A stretch of DNA of 64,000 bases from JAUIAI01 sp050633665. Lineage in GTDB: Bacteria; Pseudomonadota; Gammaproteobacteria; Burkholderiales; Burkholderiaceae_E. Each line of letters opens with the position of its first letter. Position 1 is the first letter of the stretch. The notes under the pieces were generated by a model. The model was given only the letters and a program-made list of their open reading frames with translations, did no database searches and was not told the origin of the DNA. The position numbers and the translations under genes are program-made. The stretch is taken from the NCBI GenBank assembly GCA_050633665.1, contig JBOEGY010000006.1, positions 186,001-250,000 of the forward strand. The letters are read 5' to 3'. Of this stretch, positions 50,422-58,461 are shown piece after piece.

Positions 50422-51107
50422 GTCAGATTCTTTCACCCGTCGCAGCGCTGGACAAAATCGCCAGCGTGAGCCGTCGAAAGCGCCCGGCGATCGCGGCCCG
50501 CGTTGCTCAGGACATTGCTGACGGTTCGTTTGTGAACCTGGGCATTGGCCTGCCCACTCTGGTCGCAAATCACTTGCCGGCCGACCGTGAAATCGTGTTG
50601 CAGTCCGAGAACGGCGTCCTGGGTATGGGGCCGGCACCGGCCGAAGGTCAGGAAGACCCCGACATGATCAACGCCGGCAAGCAGCCGGTTACGACTTTGC
50701 CTGGCGCATCATTTTTTCATCAGGCTGATTCGTTCGGCATGATGCGTGGCGGGCATCTGGATATCTGTGTTCTCGGTGCCTTTCAGGTTTCTGCCAGCGG
50801 CGACCTCGCCAACTGGAGTACCGGCGCTCCCGGCGCGATTCCCGCCGTGGGCGGGGCGATGGACCTGGCTGCAGGTGCCCGGGCCGTGTTCATCATGATG
50901 GAGCAACTGACCCGCGAGGGACAAAGCAAGCTGGTTGAGACCTGTACTTACCCGTTGACCGGTATTGGTTGCGTCTCCCGCGTCTATACCGATCTCGCCG
51001 TCATCGATGTGACCGAAGCTGGATTTCAAGCGGTTGAATGGGTCGAGGGACTGACATTTGACGACCTTGTCGCTTTGACAGCGGCGCCGTTGCTGCCGCC
51101 GCGCTAA
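50418..51107 (+). CDS. pcaJ: 3-oxoadipate CoA-transferase subunit B
   Basis: 229 residues. Beta subunit with FVNLGIGLPTLVA, the catalytic Glu in LQSENGVLGMG and GGHLDICVLGAFQVS. The PcaJ pattern (ANWSTGAPGAIPAVGGAMDLA) is clear. Overlapping start with pcaI and followed by the thiolase after 32 bp. Confidence 0.92.
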   Translation: MSQILSPVAALDKIASVSRRKRPAIAARVAQDIADGSFVNLGIGLPTLVANHLPADREIVLQSENGVLGMGPAPAEGQEDPDMINAGKQPVTTLPGASFFHQADSFGMMRGGHLDICVLGAFQVSASGDLANWSTGAPGAIPAVGGAMDLAAGARAVFIMMEQLTREGQSKLVETCTYPLTGIGCVSRVYTDLAVIDVTEAGFQAVEWVEGLTFDDLVALTAAPLLPPR

Positions 51108-51139
51108 TTCATCAATTCACTTTTTATCAGGACAAAATC

Positions 51140-52345
51140 ATGACTCAGGATGCTTTTATTTGTGACGCAGTCAGAACGCCGATTGGCCGCTTCGGTGGTT
51201 CATTGAGCGCCGTACGGACAGACGACCTGGGCGCGGTGCCCATTCGCGCGTTGCTCGAAAGAAATCCGGATCTTGATCCAGCCGCCGTAGAAGAGGTCTT
51301 TTATGGCTGCGCCAATCAGGCGGGCGAAGACAATCGAAACGTTGCGCGTATGTCAGCCCTTCTGGGCGGGTTGCCTGAAACGGCAGCCGGCGCGACGATC
51401 AATCGACTGTGCGGCTCCGGAATGGACGCAGTCGGCACGGCGGCCCGCGCGATCCGTTCGGGTGAGCTTGACCTGGTGATTGCCGGTGGTGTTGAGAGCA
51501 TGTCGCGTGCGCCGTTCGTGATGCCCAAGGCTGCCACCGCGTTCAGCCGTCAGGCAGAAATCTACGACACCACGATTGGCTGGCGGTTTGTGAATCCGCA
51601 GATGAAATCGGCATTCGGGATCGACTCAATGCCAGAAACCGCAGAGAATGTGGCCGAAGAATTCAATATCAGTCGAGAAGACCAGGACGCTTTTGCGCTG
51701 CGCAGTCAACAGCGCGCCGCCGCAGCCCAGGCTGACGGTTCGCTCGCCCGCGAGATCGTTCCCGTCACCATAACGCCGCGACGAGGTGACCCGATCATTG
51801 TGGATACCGACGAGCATCCCCGGGCGACAACCGTTGAATCGCTGGCCCGCCTGAAAGGCGTCGTCAAAGCCGGCGGGACTGTTACCGCCGGCAATGCGTC
51901 GGGTGTCAATGACGGCGCGGCAGCGATCATCGTGGCCTCGGAGGCCGCGGTCAAACGATTCAACCTGAAGCCGCGCGCACGGCTGGTGGCAATGGCCACC
52001 GCCGGCGTAGCGCCAAGAATCATGGGCATTGGTCCGGCACCGGCAACCAAGCGTTTGCTGGAGAAAGCCGGTCTGTCGATTAGTGATATCGATCTGATTG
52101 AACTGAACGAAGCATTCGCCGCGCAAGGGCTGGCCGTCATGCGTCAACTCGGTTTACCTGATGATGCCGCGCACGTGAATCGTCTGGGCGGAGCCATTGC
52201 ACTGGGCCATCCTCTTGGTATGTCTGGCGCCAGACTGGTTTTGAGCGCGGTCAGTCAGTTGGAGCAAACCGGTGGTAAGCGGGCGGTGGCCACAATGTGT
52301 ATTGGCGTCGGTCAGGGAATCGCTTCGCTGATTGAAAGCCTCTGA
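51140..52345 (+). CDS. pcaF: 3-oxoadipyl-CoA thiolase
   Basis: 401 residues, the normal length. Nucleophilic Cys in RLCGSGMDAVGTAARAI, GGVESMSRAPFVM typical of PcaF, catalytic histidine in LGGAIALGHPLGMSGARL and Cys in TMCIGVGQG. Cleaves 3-oxoadipyl-CoA to succinyl-CoA and acetyl-CoA, the end of the beta-ketoadipate pathway. With pcaI and pcaJ it makes a complete lower branch; ring-cleavage genes are not in this window. Confidence 0.93.
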   Translation: MTQDAFICDAVRTPIGRFGGSLSAVRTDDLGAVPIRALLERNPDLDPAAVEEVFYGCANQAGEDNRNVARMSALLGGLPETAAGATINRLCGSGMDAVGTAARAIRSGELDLVIAGGVESMSRAPFVMPKAATAFSRQAEIYDTTIGWRFVNPQMKSAFGIDSMPETAENVAEEFNISREDQDAFALRSQQRAAAAQADGSLAREIVPVTITPRRGDPIIVDTDEHPRATTVESLARLKGVVKAGGTVTAGNASGVNDGAAAIIVASEAAVKRFNLKPRARLVAMATAGVAPRIMGIGPAPATKRLLEKAGLSISDIDLIELNEAFAAQGLAVMRQLGLPDDAAHVNRLGGAIALGHPLGMSGARLVLSAVSQLEQTGGKRAVATMCIGVGQGIASLIESL

Positions 52346-52355
52346 GGGTCAGCGG

Positions 52356-53813
52356 GTGGCGAAACACCTTGTTATCGTCGGTGGCGGGTTCGCTGGCGCG
52401 TCAATGGCCGTACAGACGGCCCGCTACTCGCCTTACCCGCTCCAGATCACCATCGTGGAGCCGGCGGCCCAGCTTGGCCGCGGGCTCGCTTACGGTACCG
52501 ACGATCCCGACCACCGGGTCAACGGCCCTTTTTATACCCATTCGATCGACCCGCTGGAGACCGGTCATGGCGATGACTGGGCTGCGCGAGTCGGTTTGCT
52601 GCGCGATGATCCGCAGGCGCAATGGGACACCGGGATTTTTCCGCGCCGCCGCGACTATGCCCGGTATCTGGCCGACTCGGTCGCTGAGCATGCTCAACGC
52701 AATCCGTCCGGTTCAACCATTACGCATCAACGCGACCGGGTAACCCGCCTCAAACCTCTCACCAGCGGTTGGCAGCTCAGCTTGGCGGCGGGCGGCTCAC
52801 TGAAGGCTGACGAAGTGGTTCTGGCATTCGGTAATCCTGAGCCCAGGCTGCCGGCGTCTCTGAGGCCCTGGTCGGAGCATCCCGCGATGATTGGCAGTCC
52901 CTGGCAGCAGGCTGATCTACATGCCATTTCGCCGCAGGCCTCTGTCGTGATCATGGGGTCCAGTCTCACCGCGATTGATGTGCTGGCAACACTGGTCCGT
53001 CAGCAACACCAAGGGCCGATCACCGTGTTTTCCCGCCGCGGCCTGGCGCCCCGGCCACAGCGCCCGGCAGAGCCCCCGCCGTCTGACCCCCCGCCGGCAA
53101 GTTGGCTGGTTGACCGGATCAACGGCCCGGTCGCCGGTTTTTTGACCAAGACGCTGCGGCGTGAGCCGACCGCCCGTGCGCTGTTGCGCGCGGTGCGTCA
53201 GGAAATTGACCGGGTGACCGCTGCCGGCGCGGCATGGCAGGTCGGATTCGACGAATTGCGCGATGTCCTTTGGCAGGTTTGGCCTCGAATTCCGGTACAG
53301 GAGCAACAGCGGATTCTGCGGCGATTGCGTCCCTGGTATGACGTGCACCGGTTCCGCCTGTCACCACCGACCTATGCGGTGGTGTCGCCGGCCGAAGAAT
53401 CCGGTCAGGTCCGCCATCTGGCCGCGCGGCTGCAAGAAATCAGAGCGATCGATGGCCGGCAACTCGAGCTATCGCTCCAACTCGCGTCAACCCCGGCTAA
53501 CGAGCCCACCCGGGTACAGTGCGACGCGCTAATCAATTGCACGGGTCTTGATATCACCGCCGCGCCGGCTCCTGGCAGCCTGGCGGCCAGCCTGTTGGAT
53601 GACGGCCTGCTCACGAGGCATCCGACCGGCCTGGGTTATCGGGTTGACGATCAGAACCGGGTGCTCGGGGCGGACCAGACGCCGCTGGCCGGCCTGCGCC
53701 TGATCGGCCCGGCTACTGCCGGTTGCTTTGGCGACCCGCTCGGCGCGATGTTTATCGCGGTACAGATTTATCGGTTCCTGCCGCAAATGCTGGCAGCCCA
53801 TAACAAACCCTGA
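52356..53813 (+). CDS. FAD-dependent oxidoreductase (COG4529-like)
   Basis: 485 residues from GTG 52356 (GAGGG seven bases upstream); a TTG at 52332 would overlap pcaF. Rossmann FAD site VIVGGGFAGASMAVQ at the start, a second dinucleotide site VVIMGSSLTAIDVLATL about residue 210 and a C-terminal INCTGLDITA (about 390). This matches a broad group of FAD/NAD(P)-binding proteins of unknown substrate found near CoA pathways. It overlaps no other gene and the next SnoaL-like gene follows by 11 bp. Confidence 0.8.
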   Translation: MAKHLVIVGGGFAGASMAVQTARYSPYPLQITIVEPAAQLGRGLAYGTDDPDHRVNGPFYTHSIDPLETGHGDDWAARVGLLRDDPQAQWDTGIFPRRRDYARYLADSVAEHAQRNPSGSTITHQRDRVTRLKPLTSGWQLSLAAGGSLKADEVVLAFGNPEPRLPASLRPWSEHPAMIGSPWQQADLHAISPQASVVIMGSSLTAIDVLATLVRQQHQGPITVFSRRGLAPRPQRPAEPPPSDPPPASWLVDRINGPVAGFLTKTLRREPTARALLRAVRQEIDRVTAAGAAWQVGFDELRDVLWQVWPRIPVQEQQRILRRLRPWYDVHRFRLSPPTYAVVSPAEESGQVRHLAARLQEIRAIDGRQLELSLQLASTPANEPTRVQCDALINCTGLDITAAPAPGSLAASLLDDGLLTRHPTGLGYRVDDQNRVLGADQTPLAGLRLIGPATAGCFGDPLGAMFIAVQIYRFLPQMLAAHNKP

Positions 53814-53824
53814 CAGGAGAAAAC

Positions 53825-54208
53825 ATGGACGATCAAGCCATTTTCGATCACATCACCGCACTGGATGACGCCCGCCAGGCGGCCACAATCGCCAAGGCGT
53901 TCGACCAGGTTGAAGCCGTTTTAGGCTCGAGCCTGCGCTATGTTCACGGCAGCGCGACCGATGAAGACCGCTCTCTGTATCTTGAGCGGCTGCGCCAGGG
54001 ATTTTACGACTACAAGGCCATGAAGCCGATCCGCCGGGACTTTCGCCGTTTTGGCGACACTGTTCTGGTGCACGGCGATATGCAGATTCACGTGATCGTC
54101 GACGGCACGGAAAAGAATTTCACGGGGCGATATCTCCAGGTTTGGGCCAAAGAAGGGGCTGACTGGAAGTTTGTTGCCTGGGAAACCACGCCAATACCTG
54201 CCGGATAG
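53825..54208 (+). CDS. SnoaL/NTF2-like small protein
   Basis: 127 residues, cytosolic (no signal). A single NTF2-like domain: KAFDQVEAVL at the start, the YLERLRQGFYDYKAMKP centre and the closing strand VWAKEGADWKFVAWETTP. Function is unknown; similar ones are steroid isomerases or bind small acids. Short gap behind the FAD protein suggests a pair. Confidence 0.75.
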   Translation: MDDQAIFDHITALDDARQAATIAKAFDQVEAVLGSSLRYVHGSATDEDRSLYLERLRQGFYDYKAMKPIRRDFRRFGDTVLVHGDMQIHVIVDGTEKNFTGRYLQVWAKEGADWKFVAWETTPIPAG

Positions 54209-54286
54209 CCTTTAAAACCGGGGGGGGCTCAGCCTGCTAAACTTGCGGACCTTTTAAATCCCACTCCCACTCAGGCAGACAGGATC

Positions 54287-54874
54287 ATGAACGACGAAGC
54301 CCTGGATCAGTTGTTTCTTTCCGCTCGCACGGCGAACGGCTGGCAATCAGGTGATGTAACAGACGCACAGCTCAAAGAGATCTTCGAGCTGACCAGAATG
54401 CCGCCTACTTCGGCTAATTGCCAACCAGTCAGGCTCGTATTTCTGCGCTCGCCCGAGGCAAAAGAGCGACTGCGGCCGGCTTTGTCACCGAACAACCTCG
54501 ACAAGACTCTGAAAGCCCCGGTGGTGACGATCATCGCACACGACACGCAGTTTCAGGAGCATTTGCCGCGCCTGTTTCCGCATGCCCCGGATTTCAAAGA
54601 CATGTTTGATGGCGAACAAAATCGCGAGAAACGTGAAGTTGCGGCAATGCGCAACGGGACCCTGCAAGGTGGGTATTTCATTCTTGCCGCGCGAGCCGTC
54701 GGCCTGGACTGCGGGCCGATGTCTGGTTTTGATAACCAGCTTGTAGACGAAGAGTTCTTCCCGGAAGGTCGGTTCAAGTCCAATTTTCTGTGCAACCTGG
54801 GCCGGGCAGACCCCGACAAAACCTTTCCGCGTAGTCCGCGTTTCGAATTCGACGAAGTCTGCAAAGTCTTGTAG
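54287..54874 (+). CDS. rutE: RutE-like nitroreductase-fold reductase (malonic semialdehyde reductase type)
   Basis: 195 residues. FMN-binding nitroreductase fold with the RutE words SARTANGWQSGDV, MPPTSANCQPVRLVFL, RLRPALSPNNLDKTL and GLDCGPMSGFDNQLVDEEF. RutE reduces malonic semialdehyde, a toxic product of pyrimidine breakdown, to 3-hydroxypropionate with NADPH. No other rut genes are here. It converges with the acyl-CoA dehydrogenase (7 bp gap). Confidence 0.85.
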   Translation: MNDEALDQLFLSARTANGWQSGDVTDAQLKEIFELTRMPPTSANCQPVRLVFLRSPEAKERLRPALSPNNLDKTLKAPVVTIIAHDTQFQEHLPRLFPHAPDFKDMFDGEQNREKREVAAMRNGTLQGGYFILAARAVGLDCGPMSGFDNQLVDEEFFPEGRFKSNFLCNLGRADPDKTFPRSPRFEFDEVCKVL

Positions 54875-54881
54875 CGCTCCG

Positions 54882-56543
54882 CTACAGCAGCCGCCGGCCG
54901 ATGACCTGGGCCTGAATTTCCCCCGCTCCTTCAAAGATGTTCAGAATGCGGGCGTCGCACAGCAAGCGACTGATCTCATACTCAAGCGCATACCCATTTC
55001 CGCCGTGAATTTGCAGGCCGGTATCGGCGGCCGCCCAGGCGACCCGGGCACCCAGCAACTTGGCCATGCCGGCTTCCATGTCGCAGCGCTTGCCGAGATC
55101 TTTTTCTCGGGCGGCGAAATAGGTCAGCTCCCTGGCCATGACAGTTTCGGCCAGCATGAGTGCCAGTTTGTCGGCCACCCGCGGAAACTCAATCAGTTGT
55201 CTGCCAAACTGGCGACGGTCGAGCGCGTATCGGGTTGAGACATCGAGCACATCAAATGCGGTACCCAGCGCACGTGCCGCCGTTTGAATGCGCGCGCTTT
55301 CAAAAGTCTGCATGAGTTGCTTGAAGCCCATCCCCGGTTCGTCGCCGAGAATACTGCCCGCTGGCACCTGAAATCCGTCGAATCCGATTTCATACTCTTT
55401 CATGCCCCGATAGCCGAGTACTTCGATCTCGCTGCCCGTCATACCCTGTGCCGGGAACGGATCACTGACCGTGCCGCGTGGTTTGGGGGCCAGCAACATG
55501 GACAAGCCGCGGTAGCCACCGACCTCCGGGTTGGTCCTGGCCAGCAAGGTCATCATATCGCTGCGCGCCCCGTGCGTGCTCCAGGTCTTGTTGCCCTGAA
55601 TCGACCAGGTGCCATCCTCGGCTTGAGTGGCACGGGTGACCAGACTGGCCAGATCGGAGCCGGTATCGGGTTCGGTAAAGACCGCGCATGGCAGAACCTC
55701 GCCCGCTGCAATACCAGGCAGCCAGCGCGCTTTTTGCGCGTCGGTTCCGTTCAGGTGAATCAGTTCGGCCGCAATCTCAGCGCGCGTACCCAGTGAGCCC
55801 ACGGTCAGGTAACCGCGCGAGAGTTCTTCCGAAACAATACACATGGCCAGTTTGCCCATGCCCAGGCCGCCGTGAGCTTCAGGCACGGTGACACCGAACG
55901 CCCCCATCTGAGCCAGTTGCTCAATGACCGGCTCAGGGATCAACGCATCGGCCAGATGCCAACTGTGTGCATGCGGCCGAACCTGTTCTCGCGCAAAACG
56001 ACGAAAAGTCTCACGCACCAGATCGAGCGATTCATCGCCGAGCCCCTCGGTGCCGTAGTCGTTCTCGCCGATACGTCTGGCCAGAGCCATACGGTTTTCC
56101 GGCGTATTGCCTTTGCCGAGCAGTTCGCGCACCGCTGGTGTTGCCGCCAGAACCGCCGCGGCGTCGGCGCAGCCCATATCGGCTGGCCTGAGCAATTCCA
56201 GTTGGGTCATTGGCAGCGCGCTACACAACTGCGAAAGATATTCTCCGGCCCCGATTGCGGCAATAAGTTGATCTGTCTGGCTAAGATTGCCGGCATCGCG
56301 AAGCCGGGTCACCCAGTGCTGGATCTCCCGCAATGCGTTGACATAAGTGCTGACCCAGGCGAGTCCGTGCACCGCACGTTGCGCCTGGTCGTGTGCTTCG
56401 AGAGGGCGTTGCGCCGCGCCGGCCGTCGGTGGGTTTGCAGTAATCTGGCCGACCAGATTTCCGACGGTCTGCCGCGCCGATTCAAAATAAGCCTGAGCTG
56501 CCTGATTGGCGCTGGGCAGGCTGTCAAATAGAAGACGTTCCAT
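54882..56543 (-). CDS. mcd: Methylsuccinyl-CoA dehydrogenase-like acyl-CoA dehydrogenase
   Basis: 553 residues, longer than ordinary acyl-CoA dehydrogenases by about 170 N-terminal residues. The N-terminal helical part (about 1-170) is that of methylsuccinyl-CoA dehydrogenase (Mcd) of the ethylmalonyl-CoA pathway. The rest is a full dehydrogenase: GVTVPEAHGGLGMGKLAM, CAVFTEPDTGSDLASL, STHGARSDMM and a C-terminal FEGAGEIQAQVIG with the base Glu. Mcd oxidises (2S)-methylsuccinyl-CoA to mesaconyl-CoA. The next gene, separated by 60 bp, is a mesaconyl-CoA C1-C4 transferase-like enzyme, which supports the call. AidB-like dehydrogenase is the main alternative. Confidence 0.75.
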   Translation of the reverse strand: MERLLFDSLPSANQAAQAYFESARQTVGNLVGQITANPPTAGAAQRPLEAHDQAQRAVHGLAWVSTYVNALREIQHWVTRLRDAGNLSQTDQLIAAIGAGEYLSQLCSALPMTQLELLRPADMGCADAAAVLAATPAVRELLGKGNTPENRMALARRIGENDYGTEGLGDESLDLVRETFRRFAREQVRPHAHSWHLADALIPEPVIEQLAQMGAFGVTVPEAHGGLGMGKLAMCIVSEELSRGYLTVGSLGTRAEIAAELIHLNGTDAQKARWLPGIAAGEVLPCAVFTEPDTGSDLASLVTRATQAEDGTWSIQGNKTWSTHGARSDMMTLLARTNPEVGGYRGLSMLLAPKPRGTVSDPFPAQGMTGSEIEVLGYRGMKEYEIGFDGFQVPAGSILGDEPGMGFKQLMQTFESARIQTAARALGTAFDVLDVSTRYALDRRQFGRQLIEFPRVADKLALMLAETVMARELTYFAAREKDLGKRCDMEAGMAKLLGARVAWAAADTGLQIHGGNGYALEYEISRLLCDARILNIFEGAGEIQAQVIGRRLL

Positions 56544-56603
56544 AAAGTCCTGTTGGTATTGCTGAAGGTTCAGCTGGCGTCAAAAGTCGATGCGTTGATA
56601 GGC

Positions 56604-57839
56604 TCAGTTGCTTCCGGCAACAATGCCACGTTCGACCAGAGAGCCGATTTCTCCGCTACTCAGGCCGATAATGTCCGCGAGCACTGCCTCGGTGTTTTCG
56701 CCTAATTTTGGCGCCGGCTGTACGGTTTGTCGCTCGCTTGTGGAGTACTGAGCGGGGCTGCCGGGCGTCCGGTAGGTTGCACCGCTGGGGTGTTGAATCT
56801 GGTCTATCAGCTCGCTGTCAGCCTGCATTTCCGGATGACTCAAGACGGTATCGCGCAGGCTCTGGTACGGACCCCAGCAGACTTCGTGAGCTTCGAACTT
56901 CTCGCTGACTGTCGCAAAGTCGAGTTGCGAAATCGCCTGGGCGATCAGCGGGTTGATCGCATCGCGGTGGGTAAAGCGAAAGCCTTCATCCTTGGACAGA
57001 TCGACACCGTGCTCCTGTTCGATCGCCTGTATACCCTCACCGATATTGAGTGAAGCGATAAGTCCGCGCCATTGCTTCGGTGAGATGGCGACTGCCATTA
57101 CCCGTCGCCCGTCCCGGGTCAGAAAGTCACGCCCCATCGCGCCGAATACCTGATTGCCCAGGCGGGGGCGTTCTTCATTCAAGACCTCGACTTCGGCAAT
57201 TTGTCCGAGTGCGCCAAGCGCACTAAACGCGACATTGGACAGCGGCATGGCAATTTCCTGTCCCTGACCGGTGGCGCGTCGGTATCGTTCAGCGGCCAGC
57301 AGGTTCATGGCGCCGAGGGCGCCGGTCAATAGATCCCAGGCAGGTAAGACATGGTTGACTGCTTCTGGCGGCTGGTCGGGTTGGTCCAGTGTGTCCGGAC
57401 CGGTGCTGTAGGGATAACCGGTGACCGCGTTGATGGTGAAGTCCAGACCGCTACGACCATCGGACCAGCCCTGTACCCGCATGGTGATCAGGTCGGCTCG
57501 CAGCGCGGAGAGTTTTTCATGAGACAGAAAACCGTCGCGCGGAAAATTGGTCACGAACAAGCCGGCTTCTTCGCCGGGTGCTGTAATGAGTCTTTGGGCC
57601 AGTTCACGTCCTTCCGGATCGCGCAGGTTCAGCGCGACAGACGATTTGCTCTTTTGCAAACCCTCCCAATACAAGCTGGCTTGATCAAGCTTGGGCCAGC
57701 GCCGATAGTCCAGACCGCCGCCAATCTGGTCAATTCGAATCACCTGGGCACCCAGTTGGGCCAGGTGCATACCCGCTGACGGCGCGGCCACAAACGAAGA
57801 GGCTTCGATAATTCGCAGGCCGGACAAAATTTGATACAT
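56604..57839 (-). CDS. mct: Mesaconyl-CoA C1-C4 CoA-transferase (2-methylfumaryl-CoA isomerase)-like enzyme
   Basis: 411 residues, class III CoA-transferase. IIEASSFVAAPSAGMHL, GGGLDYRRWPK, VNHVLPAWDLLTGALGAMNL and the ending VQPAPKLGENTEAVL match what I recall of the Chloroflexus Mct (2-methylfumaryl-CoA isomerase), which moves CoA within mesaconate from C1 to C4. Catalytic Asp is in RSGLDFTINAVTGYPYSTG. It precedes the Mcd-like gene in transcription order, so Mcd to Mct would convert methylsuccinyl-CoA to mesaconyl-C4-CoA. A general CaiB/BaiF role cannot be excluded without alignment. Confidence 0.78.
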   Translation of the reverse strand: MYQILSGLRIIEASSFVAAPSAGMHLAQLGAQVIRIDQIGGGLDYRRWPKLDQASLYWEGLQKSKSSVALNLRDPEGRELAQRLITAPGEEAGLFVTNFPRDGFLSHEKLSALRADLITMRVQGWSDGRSGLDFTINAVTGYPYSTGPDTLDQPDQPPEAVNHVLPAWDLLTGALGAMNLLAAERYRRATGQGQEIAMPLSNVAFSALGALGQIAEVEVLNEERPRLGNQVFGAMGRDFLTRDGRRVMAVAISPKQWRGLIASLNIGEGIQAIEQEHGVDLSKDEGFRFTHRDAINPLIAQAISQLDFATVSEKFEAHEVCWGPYQSLRDTVLSHPEMQADSELIDQIQHPSGATYRTPGSPAQYSTSERQTVQPAPKLGENTEAVLADIIGLSSGEIGSLVERGIVAGSN

Positions 57840-57935
57840 GGTGTTTGCTCAATAGAAGAAAAATTTTTTGATCTGAGGACTTGAAAGCCGATTCTGGAAG
57901 CTCAATTTGAGTCTCGTAAGGGCAAACCAAGACAG

Positions 57936-57963
57936 CTTGAAAGTCCTTTAGTAGACCCCATTT
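57936..57963 (+). promoter_or_regulatory. Sigma-32 (RpoH) heat-shock promoter for hsp20
   Basis: CTTGAAA (57936-57942), 13-base spacer, CCCCATTT (57956-57963) is an almost exact RpoH promoter. It ends 32 bp before the hsp20 ATG at 57996. The next gene, a small heat-shock protein, is the expected target. Confidence 0.9.
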
Positions 57964-57995
57964 ATAACCTATTGTTTGTTTTGACGGAGTTAGCC

Positions 57996-58427
57996 ATGAA
58001 TCAAGTCACCACTATTGATCCTTTTGCAGACGTCTTTCCCGGCCTGTTTCGTGGGTTTGTCCAGCCAGGTCGTCGGTTCGGCGATTCTGTGACGCAGACG
58101 CAACCCCTGAAGATTCGTATGGACGTCACCGAGACTGAAACCGCCTATGTTGTCCATGCTGAAATGCCTGGTGTCACCAAGGAAAATATCGACGTAAAAA
58201 TCGATGGCGCACAAGTGTCGGTTTCCGCCAAGCTTGAAGCGCGCACCAAAACCGAAGGGGAAACCGTGCTGCGCGAAGAGCGTTATTCAGGCGAAATGAG
58301 TCGTGTGTTTACGCTCGCCAGCGAGATTGACGAAGACGCGGCGAACGCCCGGTTTGAAAACGGTGTGCTCGAACTCACCCTGCCCAAGAAGGCGGCTGCC
58401 GCCGCGCGGCGACTGGCCATCAACTAA
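57996..58427 (+). CDS. Small heat-shock protein (Hsp20, alpha-crystallin domain)
   Basis: 143 residues from ATG 57996 (GGAG six bases before). Alpha-crystallin domain (about 40-135) with IRMDVTETETAYVVHAEMPG and RFENGVLELTLPK, the hallmark of Hsp20 chaperones, and the short I-x-I-like tail region RRLAIN. It binds unfolding proteins under heat stress without ATP. The gene has its own sigma-32 promoter. Confidence 0.95.
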   Translation: MNQVTTIDPFADVFPGLFRGFVQPGRRFGDSVTQTQPLKIRMDVTETETAYVVHAEMPGVTKENIDVKIDGAQVSVSAKLEARTKTEGETVLREERYSGEMSRVFTLASEIDEDAANARFENGVLELTLPKKAAAAARRLAIN

Positions 58428-58444
58428 GGCTGAGTGTTAAGTTC

Positions 58445-58461
58445 TAAGCGTTGAGCGCTTA
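58445..58461. terminator. Small inverted repeat between hsp20 and the HDOD gene
   Basis: TAAGCG TTGAG CGCTTA is a 6+6 repeat with a five-base loop between two convergent genes. There is no T run of four or more after it on either side, so terminator strength is doubtful. Confidence 0.3.

Noticed and set aside
54220..54227. Run of eight G bases before the RutE-like gene
   Set aside because: A homopolymer in a non-coding gap; no evidence for phase variation because it is not in a coding frame or between promoter elements that I can define.
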